64,000 nt of DNA from JASGJS01 sp047601185 (lineage in GTDB: Bacteria; Pseudomonadota; Gammaproteobacteria; JAURND01), in assembly GCA_047601185.1 (NCBI GenBank), contig JASGJS010000001.1:1116001-1180000 (forward strand). Direction: 5' to 3'. The position numbers were made by a program, and so were the translations under genes. Below are positions 35,417-43,813 of the stretch, piece after piece. The notes below the pieces were generated by a model. That model was not told the DNA's origin and ran no database searches. It saw only the letters and a program-made list of their open reading frames with translations. How positions within the stretch are numbered: position 1 is the stretch's first letter; each line of letters begins with the position of its first letter.

Positions 35417-36355
35417 TTACAAAATAGTGCAAATTGATTTATGTGAAGATTTGGGTTTAGATTTAGAGGGTAAGTCTTCGGGTAGTTCACTTTCTGCTAT
35501 TGTGACATATTGTTGTGTCAATTCAATTAAAACTGGAGGAAGAACTTTTGTTAACCCAGCTTGTATAACACTATTTAAAGCATTTAAAGCATTTTTATGA
35601 GCGCGGAGTCGAACTTGGGTTTCATAATATTTTTGAATGTCCTCTTCAAATTCTGGATAACAATCTATCGATTTGATAAGTTGCCAAGGTTCCTCTCCTA
35701 AACCCGGTATTCTTTGTATCAAGAGTTTGATGGCCAAGTAATTTTGGGTGGATAAAGCATCGTAAAGCGGATCACAGGCGACTTTGACATAAAAGAGCTC
35801 CTTGGGATTATTCATAAGCCCCATATCTGTAATGAAATAGCTTAAGGGGATTTGTTCCGTTTTAGTGTAAAGTTGTAGGTTATAGGGTATTTGTTCAATT
35901 AATGCAGAAGAAATCAGAGGTTCATCAGTGTCTTCTCGAGAGATAGAGGCATTACCTTTGAGTAATATGCGAAAAATGCTTCTGACTGCTAGATAATCTA
36001 CCTCTTTGTGTAAATTAGACTCTTCTTTCAAACGACCAATAGAAAGCCCGAGTAGCGTATTTCCGCCCCGAAAAAATTGCACACCTTCTTCAGATAAGAT
36101 AGACGATCCTTCTCCACTTGTTTCGGCTAGTTGTAATTCTGTGAGCTGATTAACCATGTTGGTGGTGGTGGAAAACAGGATAGAGATGTCAGCGGAGCCG
36201 ATGGCTTTACACATAGGTTGCCAAAAGGGGTAATGGGAACCCACAAGCGCAATTTCAACGGCAAAGTTTTGAATAGGGCTAGTTTCAGTCTTGAAAAATT
36301 TGAGTTCTTGAGGGGGTTTTTTAGGTTCTGGGGTTTTTTTAGATTCTTGGCTCAT
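35417..36355 (-). CDS. Unknown protein ending in a CaaX prenylation motif
   Basis: A 312-residue soluble protein, no signal peptide, no recognised family. A proline/lysine-rich N-terminus (KKTPEPKKPPQE) is followed by helical sequence; YDALSTQNYLAIKLLIQRIPG is loosely ankyrin-like. The last residues are SKSKPKSSHKSICTIL: a basic stretch followed by Cys-Thr-Ile-Leu at the exact C-terminus. CaaX with X = Leu is a geranylgeranylation signal in eukaryotes, used by some Legionella effectors to reach host membranes. Bacteria have no such enzyme, so the motif only makes sense in a host cell, if it is not chance. The gene lies upstream of the PmrA-box gene on the same strand. Confidence 0.65.
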   Translation of the reverse strand: MSQESKKTPEPKKPPQELKFFKTETSPIQNFAVEIALVGSHYPFWQPMCKAIGSADISILFSTTTNMVNQLTELQLAETSGEGSSILSEEGVQFFRGGNTLLGLSIGRLKEESNLHKEVDYLAVRSIFRILLKGNASISREDTDEPLISSALIEQIPYNLQLYTKTEQIPLSYFITDMGLMNNPKELFYVKVACDPLYDALSTQNYLAIKLLIQRIPGLGEEPWQLIKSIDCYPEFEEDIQKYYETQVRLRAHKNALNALNSVIQAGLTKVLPPVLIELTQQYVTIAESELPEDLPSKSKPKSSHKSICTIL

Positions 36356-36447
36356 AGGTCAGTTCAAAGTTCAGTCGGAATTCTTAAGTTTCTGTGTCAT
36401 TTTAGCATATTGGGGAGGTGGGTGGCAGGGGTTATTTTACTTATTTT

Positions 36448-36498
36448 ACACCGAACTTTTAAGTGTTTCCTCTTAGTTCACCACCATTGAAAGTAAAG
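36448..36498 (+). repeat. Second copy of the 50-base repeat at 5401-5452
   Basis: ACACCGAACTTTT...GAAAGTAAAG matches 5401-5452 with few changes. It lies in the gene-free gap 36356-36689, about 130 bases before a family-A repeat. Confidence 0.7.
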
Positions 36499-36624
36499 GC
36501 TTCAGGGCAAAAACTTCAAAAATGGTTATGGTTAAGTCTAGTTACGGTATGGGCATAAAGACCAAAGATGCTACACTTCTACAAAATATTGATGTTCTAC
36601 GAAGATCAAAGTGGTGAGCTGTTG

Positions 36625-36670
36625 CCTTCTCCCCCTGTGGGAGAAGGTGGCCGATAGGCCGGATGAGGGG
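36625..36670 (+). repeat. Family-A repeat, left bracket of the DUF559 gene
   Basis: Complete forward copy with the GTGGTGAGCTGTTG flank. It ends 20 bases before the DUF559 start. An inverted copy follows the gene at 37047-37093, so the gene sits in a repeat-bounded unit of about 470 bases. Confidence 0.92.
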
Positions 36671-36689
36671 TAAAGGAGTAACAACACCC

Positions 36690-37022
36690 ATGCTAAAAAC
36701 GTTCCAAAAAACATTACGAAAAAATCAAACAGAGGCAGAATTACGGTTATGGAAACATTTAAGAGACCGCCGTTTTCAGAACTTTAAATTTCGCCGACAG
36801 CAGATTTTGCAGGGGTATATTGTGGATTTTGTGTGTTTGAAAAGGAAGCTGATTATAGAGTTGGATGGAAGCCAGCACTTGGAGCAAGTAGTGTATGATA
36901 TTGAACGTAGTAAGAAACTTGAAAAAGAGGGGTTTCGGGTGTTGCGTTTTTGGGATAATGATATGTTGAAGAATAGTGAGAAGGTGTTGGACGTCATTTA
37001 TCACGAGTTGATGAGAGGGTAA
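36690..37022 (+). CDS. DUF559 endonuclease-like protein between inverted repeats
   Basis: A 110-residue protein of the DUF559 family, which shares the fold of the very-short-patch-repair (Vsr) and restriction-like endonucleases. Motifs visible: TEAELRLWKHLRDRRFQNFKFRRQQ, YIVDFVCLKRKLIIELDGSQH (the catalytic D and E-x-D positions) and FRVLRFWDNDML. The start at 36690 is preferred; the frame extends nine codons into the left repeat (MRGKGVTTP). Inverted family-A repeats lie 20 bases before and 24 bases after the gene. Cellular role is unknown for the family; the bracketing suggests that it moves with, or acts on, the repeat. Confidence 0.85.
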   Translation: MLKTFQKTLRKNQTEAELRLWKHLRDRRFQNFKFRRQQILQGYIVDFVCLKRKLIIELDGSQHLEQVVYDIERSKKLEKEGFRVLRFWDNDMLKNSEKVLDVIYHELMRG

Positions 37023-37046
37023 GGTTGGGTAGAGTGGGTTTTGTTA

Positions 37047-37093
37047 CCCCTCATCCGGCCTATTCGGCCACCTTCTCCCACAGGGGGAGAAGG
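37047..37093 (-). repeat. Family-A repeat, right bracket of the DUF559 gene
   Basis: Inverted copy (CCCCTCATCCGGCCTATTCGGCC...GGGGGAGAAGG) with the complementary AACAGCTCGCCAC flank. It mirrors 36625-36670. Confidence 0.92.
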
Positions 37094-37243
37094 CAACAGC
37101 TCGCCACATTAATCTTCGTGCCTATCCTTACTTTCCACAAGGAGAAGAATAAAGCTCACCACTCACTAATTGCTGCCTATCGGTGCTCTTTCTGCTGCCT
37201 ATGGTGCGCCTCTGGCCTAACGGAGCCTTCTTTGCACAGCTTG

Positions 37244-39136
37244 CTACCGCTCTCCTTCTTTCTCCAAATCCGTAAAGCTAATGAGCTTCTCGGCGCGGCT
37301 GGGGTGGCGCAGTTTACGCAGGGCCTTGGCTTCAATCTGACGAATGCGTTCTCGGGTGACGTCAAATTGCTTACCGACTTCTTCGAGCGTATGGTCGGTA
37401 TTCATCTCAATCCCGAAGCGCATTCTTAACACTTTGGCTTCTCGCGGGGTTAAGCTGTTGAGCACGTCGCCGATGGCTTGTTGGAGGCCAGAGATAGTGG
37501 CTGCGTCTACAGGTGAGAGTTGATACATATCGACAATAAAGTCGCCTAAATGGGAGTCGTCTTCCCCATCGCCAATCGGGGTTTCTAGAGAAATCGGTTC
37601 TTTGGCGATCTTTAGGACTTTGCGAATCTTATCTTCGCTCATTTCCATCAGTTTGCTCAACTCTTCCGGGGTGGGTTCTAAGCCAGTTTCTTGGAGATGT
37701 TGGCGGGAGAGTCGATTGAGTTTATTAATGGTTTCGATCATATGCACAGGGATGCGGATGGTGCGGGCCTGATCTGCAATTGAGCGGGTGATGGCTTGGC
37801 GTATCCACCAAGTTGCATAGGTGGAAAATTTATAACCGCGGCGGTATTCAAATTTATCCACGGCTTTCATCAGCCCAATATTGCCTTCTTGAATTAAATC
37901 GAGGAATTGTAAGCCACGATTGGTGTATTTTTTCGCGATCGAAATAACGAGACGTAAGTTGGCTTCGATCATTTCTTTTTTGGCGCGTCGGGCTTTGGCT
38001 TCACCAATCGACATACGACGATTGATTTCTTTAATTTCTGCGATGGTTAAATCGGTTGATTTTTCGATAGCTACCAATTTTTTCTGTGCGCGCAGAATAT
38101 CATCGTTGGCCGCTTTCAGCGAATTCGCCTGATCTTTATGATCTTTGATGTAATTTTTGAGCCAATTTAAATTGGTTTCGTTATTGGGGAAGGACGCAAT
38201 AAAATCTTTGCGAGGCGTGTTTGAGCGATTGACGCACAGATTTAAAATCAGTCGTTCTTCTTCTCGAATTTGTTCTAACATTTCGCGAATGCGGCGAATT
38301 TGTCGATTAAATTGTTTAGGGGATAATTTAAAAGTGGCAAATTCCTCTTGCAAAGCTTTTAAGTTTTTATCGGTATTTTTATTTTTTTTGCCGTTTTTAT
38401 CTTTGGCTTGAATGAAGTTTTGATACAGCTCTTCTAAGCGAGCAAATTTGTTGCGGGTCAATTCAGGATCCGGGCCGGTATCCATAATGCCGCCTTCCTC
38501 ACTACTGCTTTCACCCTCTTCCCCTTCCGGTTCGTCCAATTCGCCAGATTCAATGGCTTGTTCGAGTTCAGCTGAAATAACGGGAATGGTTTCGGGAGTT
38601 TTTCCTTCGGCTTCATCTAAAAAGCCGGTGATCACGTCACTTAAGCGTTTTTCGTCGCTCATGACTTTTTTGTATTCACCGAGAATGGATTCAATCACTT
38701 TAGGATAGTGGGCCAGGGCTTGCATGACATGGCGGGTGCCTTCTTCAATGCGCTGGGCAATCAAAATTTCGCCTTGGCGGGTGAGCAATTCAACGCTGCC
38801 CATTTCGCGCATATACATACGGACAGGGTCTGAGGTGCGACCAAATTCCGAATCTGCTTGAACTAACGCAGCAGCTAACTGTTCGACGGCGGCTTCTTCA
38901 TCGGATTCTTGTTCTTCTGTCGCGCCTTCCGCTAATAATAAGGCTTCTGCGCCCGGCCCTTCTCCTTCTTCATAGATTTCAATGCCGAGCTCCTTGAATA
39001 CCCGAATAATTTCTTCAATGCGTTCGGGATCAATCAATTCTGGCGGTAAGCCGTCGTTTAAATCGGCCATTGTCAGAGAGCCGCGCTCTTTGCCTTTAAG
39101 AATTAATGCTTTGATTTCTGAAGTTTCAAAACCCAT
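37244..39136 (-). CDS. rpoD: RNA polymerase primary sigma factor RpoD (sigma-70)
   Basis: A 630-residue housekeeping sigma factor. Region 1.1 is at the start, region 1.2 contains DPVRMYMREMGSVELLT, and the non-conserved acidic insert (GEEGESSSEEGG) follows. Region 2 carries GLQFLDLIQEGNIGLMKAVDKFEYRRGYKFSTYATWWIRQAI, region 3 VHMIETINKLNRL, and region 4.2 the helix-turn-helix VTRERIRQIEAKALRKLRHP. The start MGFETSEIKALI is typical. It is the last gene of the rpsU-yqeY-dnaG-rpoD operon and is separated from dnaG by a MITE-like repeat. Confidence 0.98.
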   Translation of the reverse strand: MGFETSEIKALILKGKERGSLTMADLNDGLPPELIDPERIEEIIRVFKELGIEIYEEGEGPGAEALLLAEGATEEQESDEEAAVEQLAAALVQADSEFGRTSDPVRMYMREMGSVELLTRQGEILIAQRIEEGTRHVMQALAHYPKVIESILGEYKKVMSDEKRLSDVITGFLDEAEGKTPETIPVISAELEQAIESGELDEPEGEEGESSSEEGGIMDTGPDPELTRNKFARLEELYQNFIQAKDKNGKKNKNTDKNLKALQEEFATFKLSPKQFNRQIRRIREMLEQIREEERLILNLCVNRSNTPRKDFIASFPNNETNLNWLKNYIKDHKDQANSLKAANDDILRAQKKLVAIEKSTDLTIAEIKEINRRMSIGEAKARRAKKEMIEANLRLVISIAKKYTNRGLQFLDLIQEGNIGLMKAVDKFEYRRGYKFSTYATWWIRQAITRSIADQARTIRIPVHMIETINKLNRLSRQHLQETGLEPTPEELSKLMEMSEDKIRKVLKIAKEPISLETPIGDGEDDSHLGDFIVDMYQLSPVDAATISGLQQAIGDVLNSLTPREAKVLRMRFGIEMNTDHTLEEVGKQFDVTRERIRQIEAKALRKLRHPSRAEKLISFTDLEKEGER

Positions 39137-39225
39137 GTGTTTCGTCCTAAGTTAAAATGCAATGTAATCGTTAATAATACCATCTCTTATTCTTAAACCC
39201 AATAAACCTATTGTAAACATTTCGT

Positions 39226-39330
39226 ATCCATTCAGCACAGCCTAAGGGAAGCTTGAGCTCAGAATAAGCGGGACGACGCCTCCTGCCTCATATAAGATTA
39301 AGCTCTCCCTAGGATGTGCTGAATCTATAC
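39226..39330. repeat. MITE-like element (family B) between dnaG and rpoD
   Basis: About 105 bases with imperfect inverted ends: CGTATCCATTCAGCACAGCC at the left and the complement of GGATGTGCTGAATCTATACG at the right, extending inward through AAGGGAAGCTTGAGCT. It starts just after the rpoD upstream region and ends next to the dnaG stop. Partial copies lie at 18143 and 57466. Confidence 0.7.
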
Positions 39331-39331
39331 G

Positions 39332-41047
39332 CTATTCAACTAAATTATGTTGTTCTCTTAATAATTTTAGCAGAATTTCTTTCTCCTGTGGCAGTAATAC
39401 CCCTTGATTTGACTTTGCAATTAATTGTTCTATATAGGTTTTTTTGGCTTGTAATACAATCCCATCAAGCGTGAAAACCAGCTCTGCTAATGCCCCTTCT
39501 GGAGGGATTAATAGGGGGTGAGTGGCTAATTGTGCCAAACGTAATCCTGCTTTCGAATCCCGCCAAAATTCTAAAATCCCTCCCAATGTTATATTGCGGT
39601 GAGTTTTGATTAATTCAACCAGTTGGCAGATGGTGGCGATGCCTGGCAGCTCAAGTTCTGAAAATTGTGGGGGTAAGTTGATGTCAGGGACGATCTCGGG
39701 AAATTGTAATATAAAGGCGATGGCGCGCTGAATTGGTGATAAAGTTTTAGAAAGATTCCATGCCTGAGGTTTTTTAGCCTTTAGGGGAAGGGTGATTTGC
39801 TCGGGCGGAATTTCGATCAGTGCAGCGAGTTTATCCCGCATGAGTTGACTAAAGACGCCGGGCTGCAGTTTATCCAACCATTTTTTGGCCATTTGCGCGA
39901 GTTTGGCTTTGCCTTCGATGGTTTGAGGATCCGCTAATTGGGATAAATGCTGGAAGAAAAAATCGGTTAAGGGAATGGCTTGGGCAATGGCTTGTTCAAA
40001 AGCCGCTTTGCATTGTTTTCGAATAAAGCTGTCGGGATCTTCGTCTTTCGGTAAAAAGATAAATTGAATCTTCCAGCCATCTTGGAATAAGGGCAGTGTG
40101 GTTTCTACAGCACGCCATGCGGCTTTGTAGCCGGCTGCGTCACCGTCAAAGCAAAAAATAGCGGTATCCGTCAGACGAAACAGTCGCTGCAAATGCTGGG
40201 GAGTGGTGGCGGTGCCCATGGTGGCTGCGGCTTGAGTGATACCGGCTTGGTGCAGGGCGATGACGTCCATGTAGCCTTCGACTAATAACAAATAGGGGAG
40301 GGCTGCTTTGCTTTGGTAATGCTCATACAGGCCATATAATTCGTTGCTTTTGTGGAATAATGGCGTTTCGGGAGAGTTGAGATATTTGGGCTGTTGTTCA
40401 TCGGTTAAGCTGCGGCCGCCAAATCCTATCACGCGTCCACGCATATCGCGAATGGGGAATATGATGCGGTTGCGAAAGCGGTCGTAGGTTTTGCCGGATT
40501 GGCTTTGAGTGCCCAACCCCGCTTCGATGATTTTTGGGGCGAGCTGAGGGTTGAGGTGTTTTAAGAGGGCGTCCCAATGATCGGGTGCGAAGCCTATGCC
40601 GAATTGCTGGATGCTGTGTTCGTTTAATCCTCGATTATGTAAATATTGAAGTGCTTGTGGGGCTTGCTGTAATTGGGTTTGGAAGAACCGCTTAGCTTTT
40701 TCTAACAGCTGATAGAGTTCATCGAAAGATTGGGTGGGCTTGTCATAGCCTTCCGGTAAGGGGAGCCCGGCTTGTTGGGCGAGCGTTTCAACCGCTTCGA
40801 TAAATCCTAATTTTTCATAGGCCATTAAAAACCCAATGGCGTTGCCGTGCTCGCCGCAGCCAAAGCAATGGTAGAATTGTTTCTTGCTGCTGACGGTGAA
40901 GGAGGGGGTTTTTTCGCTATGAAAGGGGCAGCAGGCGGAATAATTGGTGCCGGATTTTTTTAAGGTGATGCGTTGTTCGACTTGCTCTACAATATCGACG
41001 CGAGCGAGCAGTTCGTTTAAGTAGGATTGTGGAATGCGGCTTGACAT
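39332..41047 (-). CDS. dnaG: DNA primase DnaG
   Basis: A 571-residue primase that lays RNA primers at the replication fork. The N-terminal CHC2 zinc finger uses C40, H43, C61 and C64. The TOPRIM core follows (LLLVEGYMDVIALHQAGI, then AIFCFDGDAAGYKAAWRA) and the C-terminal DnaB-interaction domain ends the protein. It lies between yqeY and rpoD, the standard macromolecular synthesis order. A long hairpin separates it from yqeY. Nothing is missing. Confidence 0.97.
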   Translation of the reverse strand: MSSRIPQSYLNELLARVDIVEQVEQRITLKKSGTNYSACCPFHSEKTPSFTVSSKKQFYHCFGCGEHGNAIGFLMAYEKLGFIEAVETLAQQAGLPLPEGYDKPTQSFDELYQLLEKAKRFFQTQLQQAPQALQYLHNRGLNEHSIQQFGIGFAPDHWDALLKHLNPQLAPKIIEAGLGTQSQSGKTYDRFRNRIIFPIRDMRGRVIGFGGRSLTDEQQPKYLNSPETPLFHKSNELYGLYEHYQSKAALPYLLLVEGYMDVIALHQAGITQAAATMGTATTPQHLQRLFRLTDTAIFCFDGDAAGYKAAWRAVETTLPLFQDGWKIQFIFLPKDEDPDSFIRKQCKAAFEQAIAQAIPLTDFFFQHLSQLADPQTIEGKAKLAQMAKKWLDKLQPGVFSQLMRDKLAALIEIPPEQITLPLKAKKPQAWNLSKTLSPIQRAIAFILQFPEIVPDINLPPQFSELELPGIATICQLVELIKTHRNITLGGILEFWRDSKAGLRLAQLATHPLLIPPEGALAELVFTLDGIVLQAKKTYIEQLIAKSNQGVLLPQEKEILLKLLREQHNLVE

Positions 41048-41071
41048 GGGATAGGCTCATGGGCTTCGAAT

Positions 41072-41167
41072 AGGCTCGAGCTTGGGAGCGCGGGCAGCTT
41101 GCCCGCTGCTTTTAACTATTTTAAAAAGCAGCGGGCAAGCTGCCCGCGCTCCACCAAACTCGAGCCT
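41072..41167. repeat. Long hairpin of two facing family-D palindromes, yqeY-dnaG gap
   Basis: A 96-base near-perfect inverted repeat: AGGCTCGAGCTTGGGAGCGC... at the left pairs with ...GCTCCACCAAACTCGAGCCT at the right, around a short AACTATT loop. It fills the gap between yqeY and dnaG within one operon. In RNA it would be a very stable stem that could terminate, attenuate or protect the transcript. Confidence 0.85.
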
Positions 41168-41177
41168 TTTGGATAGC

Positions 41178-41636
41178 TTAGAGTGAGCTGATCTTCTGCT
41201 TCACTAAATTGCTCACGACGGTCATATCCGCCCGGCCTTGCAATTTGGGCTTTAACTCTGCCATCACCCGACCCATATCTTTAACGCCAGAGGCATTAGT
41301 GGTGGCAATGGCTTGTTGAATCGCTTCAGAAATCTCTGCTTCAGATAGCGGTTCTGGCAAATAAGCTTGCAGAATTTCCGCTTCAAAGGTTTCTTGTTCG
41401 ACCAGATCGGTACGGCCGGCTTGCTGAAATTGGCTGATAGAATCTTGGCGCTGCTTCAACATTTTATCGATCACGGCCAGCACTTGCGCATCATCTAAGG
41501 TAATGCGCTCATCCACTTCACGCTGTTTGATCGCCGCCATCAACAGCCGAATCACCCCTAAACGCTTGGCGTCTTTGGCTTTCATGGCAGCGACCATATC
41601 TGCTTGGATGCGCTGTTTTAACGTGGGGTCGTTCAT
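41178..41636 (-). CDS. yqeY: GatB/YqeY domain protein
   Basis: A 152-residue helical protein of the YqeY family, related to the tRNA-binding tail of GatB. Typical sequence: IQADMVAAMKAKDAKRLGVIRLLMAAIKQREVDER at the start and YLPEPLSEAEISEAIQQAI, then VMAELKPKLQGRADM near the end. Its precise role is not known; it is often found between rpsU and dnaG, as here. The ATG overlaps the rpsU stop by four bases, so the two are translationally coupled. Confidence 0.95.
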   Translation of the reverse strand: MNDPTLKQRIQADMVAAMKAKDAKRLGVIRLLMAAIKQREVDERITLDDAQVLAVIDKMLKQRQDSISQFQQAGRTDLVEQETFEAEILQAYLPEPLSEAEISEAIQQAIATTNASGVKDMGRVMAELKPKLQGRADMTVVSNLVKQKISSL

Positions 41637-41929
41637 GCGGCGTCAGTTGAATAAGGTCTACGTTTTCTGCGGTCAGTGGCGCTCGATTTTTTACGTTCGC
41701 TGGTGCTGACACCCATACGAGATTGCTGCATGGATTCGCGATCTTTGAACAGCTTTTTCTCCCAACGCTTAACGGCGGCAGCGCGTTTGCGTTTGCGCTT
41801 GCTGGTGGGTTTTTCGTAGAATTCAATTTGTCTCAGCTTGGCAACGGTGCCGGCTTTTTCGCAGGCGCGTTTAAAGCGACGCAGTGCAACATCAAAAGGT
41901 TCGGTTTCCTTGATAAAGACTTCAGGCAT
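41633..41929 (-). CDS. rpsU: Ribosomal protein S21 with a long C-terminal extension
   Basis: A 98-residue S21, which sits near the anti-Shine-Dalgarno end of 16S rRNA and helps initiation. The core ETEPFDVALRRFKRACEKAG and IEFYEKPTSKRKRKRAAAVK matches the ~71-residue family. About 27 extra residues at the C-terminus (basic, Ser-rich, ending YSTDAA) go beyond the usual length. The ATG at 41929 is chosen because MPEVFIK is the family start; a GTG four codons upstream is less likely. It is the first gene of the operon with yqeY, dnaG and rpoD. Confidence 0.94.
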   Translation of the reverse strand: MPEVFIKETEPFDVALRRFKRACEKAGTVAKLRQIEFYEKPTSKRKRKRAAAVKRWEKKLFKDRESMQQSRMGVSTSERKKSSATDRRKRRPYSTDAA

Positions 41930-42088
41930 TGAAGGTGTCACCTACTTTGTAATTATGGGGCCCCAGTTAGGGATAGTTACTTCTTAAAGAATCGCTAATC
42001 TTAAAGGGGATTGGCGTTAAATGCAAAGATTTTATTTACTTTTTCTAGGCGATCATACACTATGCTCTTTTTGAAACAGGGTCAATGT

Positions 42089-42562
42089 ATGAAAGTGGGT
42101 TTAATCATGGGTTCAAAGTCGGATTGGGAAGTCATGTCGCACGCTGCGGATCTCCTCAATACCCTAAAAGTGCCTTACGAAGCTAAGGTCGTTTCTGCGC
42201 ATCGCACCCCTGACTTATTATATGATTATGCGGCTACTGCGAAACAGCGGGGATTAAAGCTGATTATCGCGGGTGCTGGCGGGGCCGCCCATTTGCCGGG
42301 GATGGTCGCGGCTAAAACTGCTTTACCCGTATTAGGCGTGCCGATTCCCTCACAACACTTACAAGGCATGGATTCTTTATTGTCCATTGTGCAAATGCCT
42401 GCGGGGATTCCAGTGGCAACCTTTGCGATTGGCAAAGCTGGCGCTATGAACGCGGCTTTGTTTGCGGCGGCAGTTTTGGCGGAGGATTCTAAAGAAATTG
42501 CGGCGGAGCTCGAGGCTTATCGCGCACGGCAGACTGAACACGTTTTGTCCCAAAATTTATAA
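42089..42562 (+). CDS. purE: N5-carboxyaminoimidazole ribonucleotide mutase PurE
   Basis: A 157-residue purine biosynthesis enzyme that converts N5-CAIR to CAIR. Class I PurE signatures are present: MGSKSDWEVM at the start, VVSAHRTPDLLYDYA with the catalytic histidine, AGAGGAAHLPGMVAAKT and SIVQMPAGIPVATFAIGKAGAMNAALFAA. The start at 42089 fits the family; the frame extends 26 codons upstream without similarity. purK follows 14 bases downstream, so the pair forms an operon for two successive steps. Confidence 0.97.
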   Translation: MKVGLIMGSKSDWEVMSHAADLLNTLKVPYEAKVVSAHRTPDLLYDYAATAKQRGLKLIIAGAGGAAHLPGMVAAKTALPVLGVPIPSQHLQGMDSLLSIVQMPAGIPVATFAIGKAGAMNAALFAAAVLAEDSKEIAAELEAYRARQTEHVLSQNL

Positions 42563-42576
42563 GAATAAGGTACATT

Positions 42577-43671
42577 ATGAAAATAGGCGTCATAGGCGGC
42601 GGACAATTAGCCCGCATGCTCGCTTTAGCTGGCCATTCCTTAGGCTTTGAAACCATTTGCTTAGAATCTCAAAACGATTGCCCTGCCGCTAAAGTGACTG
42701 AAGTGATCGTGGCGGATTATGGCGATGCAGAAAAGTTGCGGGCATTGGTGAATCGCGTCGATGTCTTGACCTACGAATTTGAAAACATCCCTACCAACAC
42801 CATCGAAATATTAACGCCATTACTTGCCGATAAGCCTCATAAAATTGCCCCCTCGTTAGAAGCGCTCAGTATTGCGCAAGATCGTTATCGCGAAAAAACC
42901 TTTTTCCAAAAATTACAAATTCCTACCACGACCTTTGCATCCGTAGACAGTTTAGAAACCTTGCGTCAAGCTGCGGAACACATCCAATTTCCCGCTATTT
43001 TAAAGACTCGACGCTGGGGCTATGATGGGAAGGGCCAGTATGTATTGAAGTCAGCTGCTGATATTGAATCCGCGTGGGAAGACTGCGCGGGAGAAGGATT
43101 ATTAGAAAATAAAGTGAATTTTGAAAAAGAGTTTTCTTGTATTGGCGTCCGTTCTGCCAAAGGCGAAATCGCTTTTTATCCTTTGGCGGAAAACTGGCAC
43201 AAGGAGGGCATTTTGCGCACTTCAACGGTGCAAGTGTCCCCCCTGGCCATGGAGCGTGACGCGCAGACTTATGTGGCGAATATTTTAGAAGCCCTCAATT
43301 ATGTCGGTGTGTTAGCGGTGGAGTTTTTTTGGGCTAATGGCCAACTGATTGCCAATGAAATGGCGCCGCGTGTGCACAATTCCGGGCATTGGACCATAGA
43401 AGGCGCAGTTACCAGCCAATTCGAAAATCATTTGCGCGCCATTTTAGGCTTGCCTTTAGGGGATACAGCCGCTAGACAGCCGGTGACGATGTTTAATTTA
43501 ATTGGAGAAGTTCCTCGGCTGGAAACTATTTTGCAGGTACCCGGCGCGCATTGTCATCTTTACGGTAAACAAGCCAAACCTAAACGTAAGTTGGGACATG
43601 TGACGTTGTGCGCGCAGGATGAGGTCAGCTATCGGCAGGGGGTTGAGAAATTGTTGGGGTTAGTGTTGTAA
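42577..43671 (+). CDS. purK: N5-carboxyaminoimidazole ribonucleotide synthase PurK
   Basis: A 364-residue ATP-grasp enzyme that carboxylates AIR with bicarbonate and ATP. The nucleotide-binding start is IGVIGGGQLARMLALAGHSLG. The ATP-grasp domain has LKTRRWGYDGKGQYVL and EFFWANGQLIANEMAPRVHNSGHWTIEG. It follows purE with a 14-base gap. Length and motifs are normal. Confidence 0.97.
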   Translation: MKIGVIGGGQLARMLALAGHSLGFETICLESQNDCPAAKVTEVIVADYGDAEKLRALVNRVDVLTYEFENIPTNTIEILTPLLADKPHKIAPSLEALSIAQDRYREKTFFQKLQIPTTTFASVDSLETLRQAAEHIQFPAILKTRRWGYDGKGQYVLKSAADIESAWEDCAGEGLLENKVNFEKEFSCIGVRSAKGEIAFYPLAENWHKEGILRTSTVQVSPLAMERDAQTYVANILEALNYVGVLAVEFFWANGQLIANEMAPRVHNSGHWTIEGAVTSQFENHLRAILGLPLGDTAARQPVTMFNLIGEVPRLETILQVPGAHCHLYGKQAKPKRKLGHVTLCAQDEVSYRQGVEKLLGLVL

Positions 43672-43707
43672 GAAGAGGTTGATTTTCCCTAGCAAACTAT
43701 GTTAAAA

Positions 43708-43808
43708 ACTCTCACTAAGATTGGTCTGTTACCACTCTAGGTAATGGCTACTCATGGGAAGTCAGCAATTCTTGCTGATAGTTGAGCGATTGATCTTAGT
43801 GAGAGAGT
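43708..43808 (+). promoter_or_regulatory. Large hairpin leader before the secreted NlpC/P60-like gene
   Basis: ACTCTCACTAAGATTG (from 43708) pairs with GATCTTAGTGAGAGAGT (to 43808) across about 65 bases. The loop holds a second perfect stem, CAGCAATTCTTGCTG (43763-43777). The right arm ends six bases before the start codon, so the structure could control ribosome access. Confidence 0.55.
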
Positions 43809-43813
43809 CTAAC

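Noticed and set aside
36759..37004. Antisense frames over the DUF559 gene
   Set aside because: They are shadows of the coding strand; the plus-strand frame has clear family motifs.
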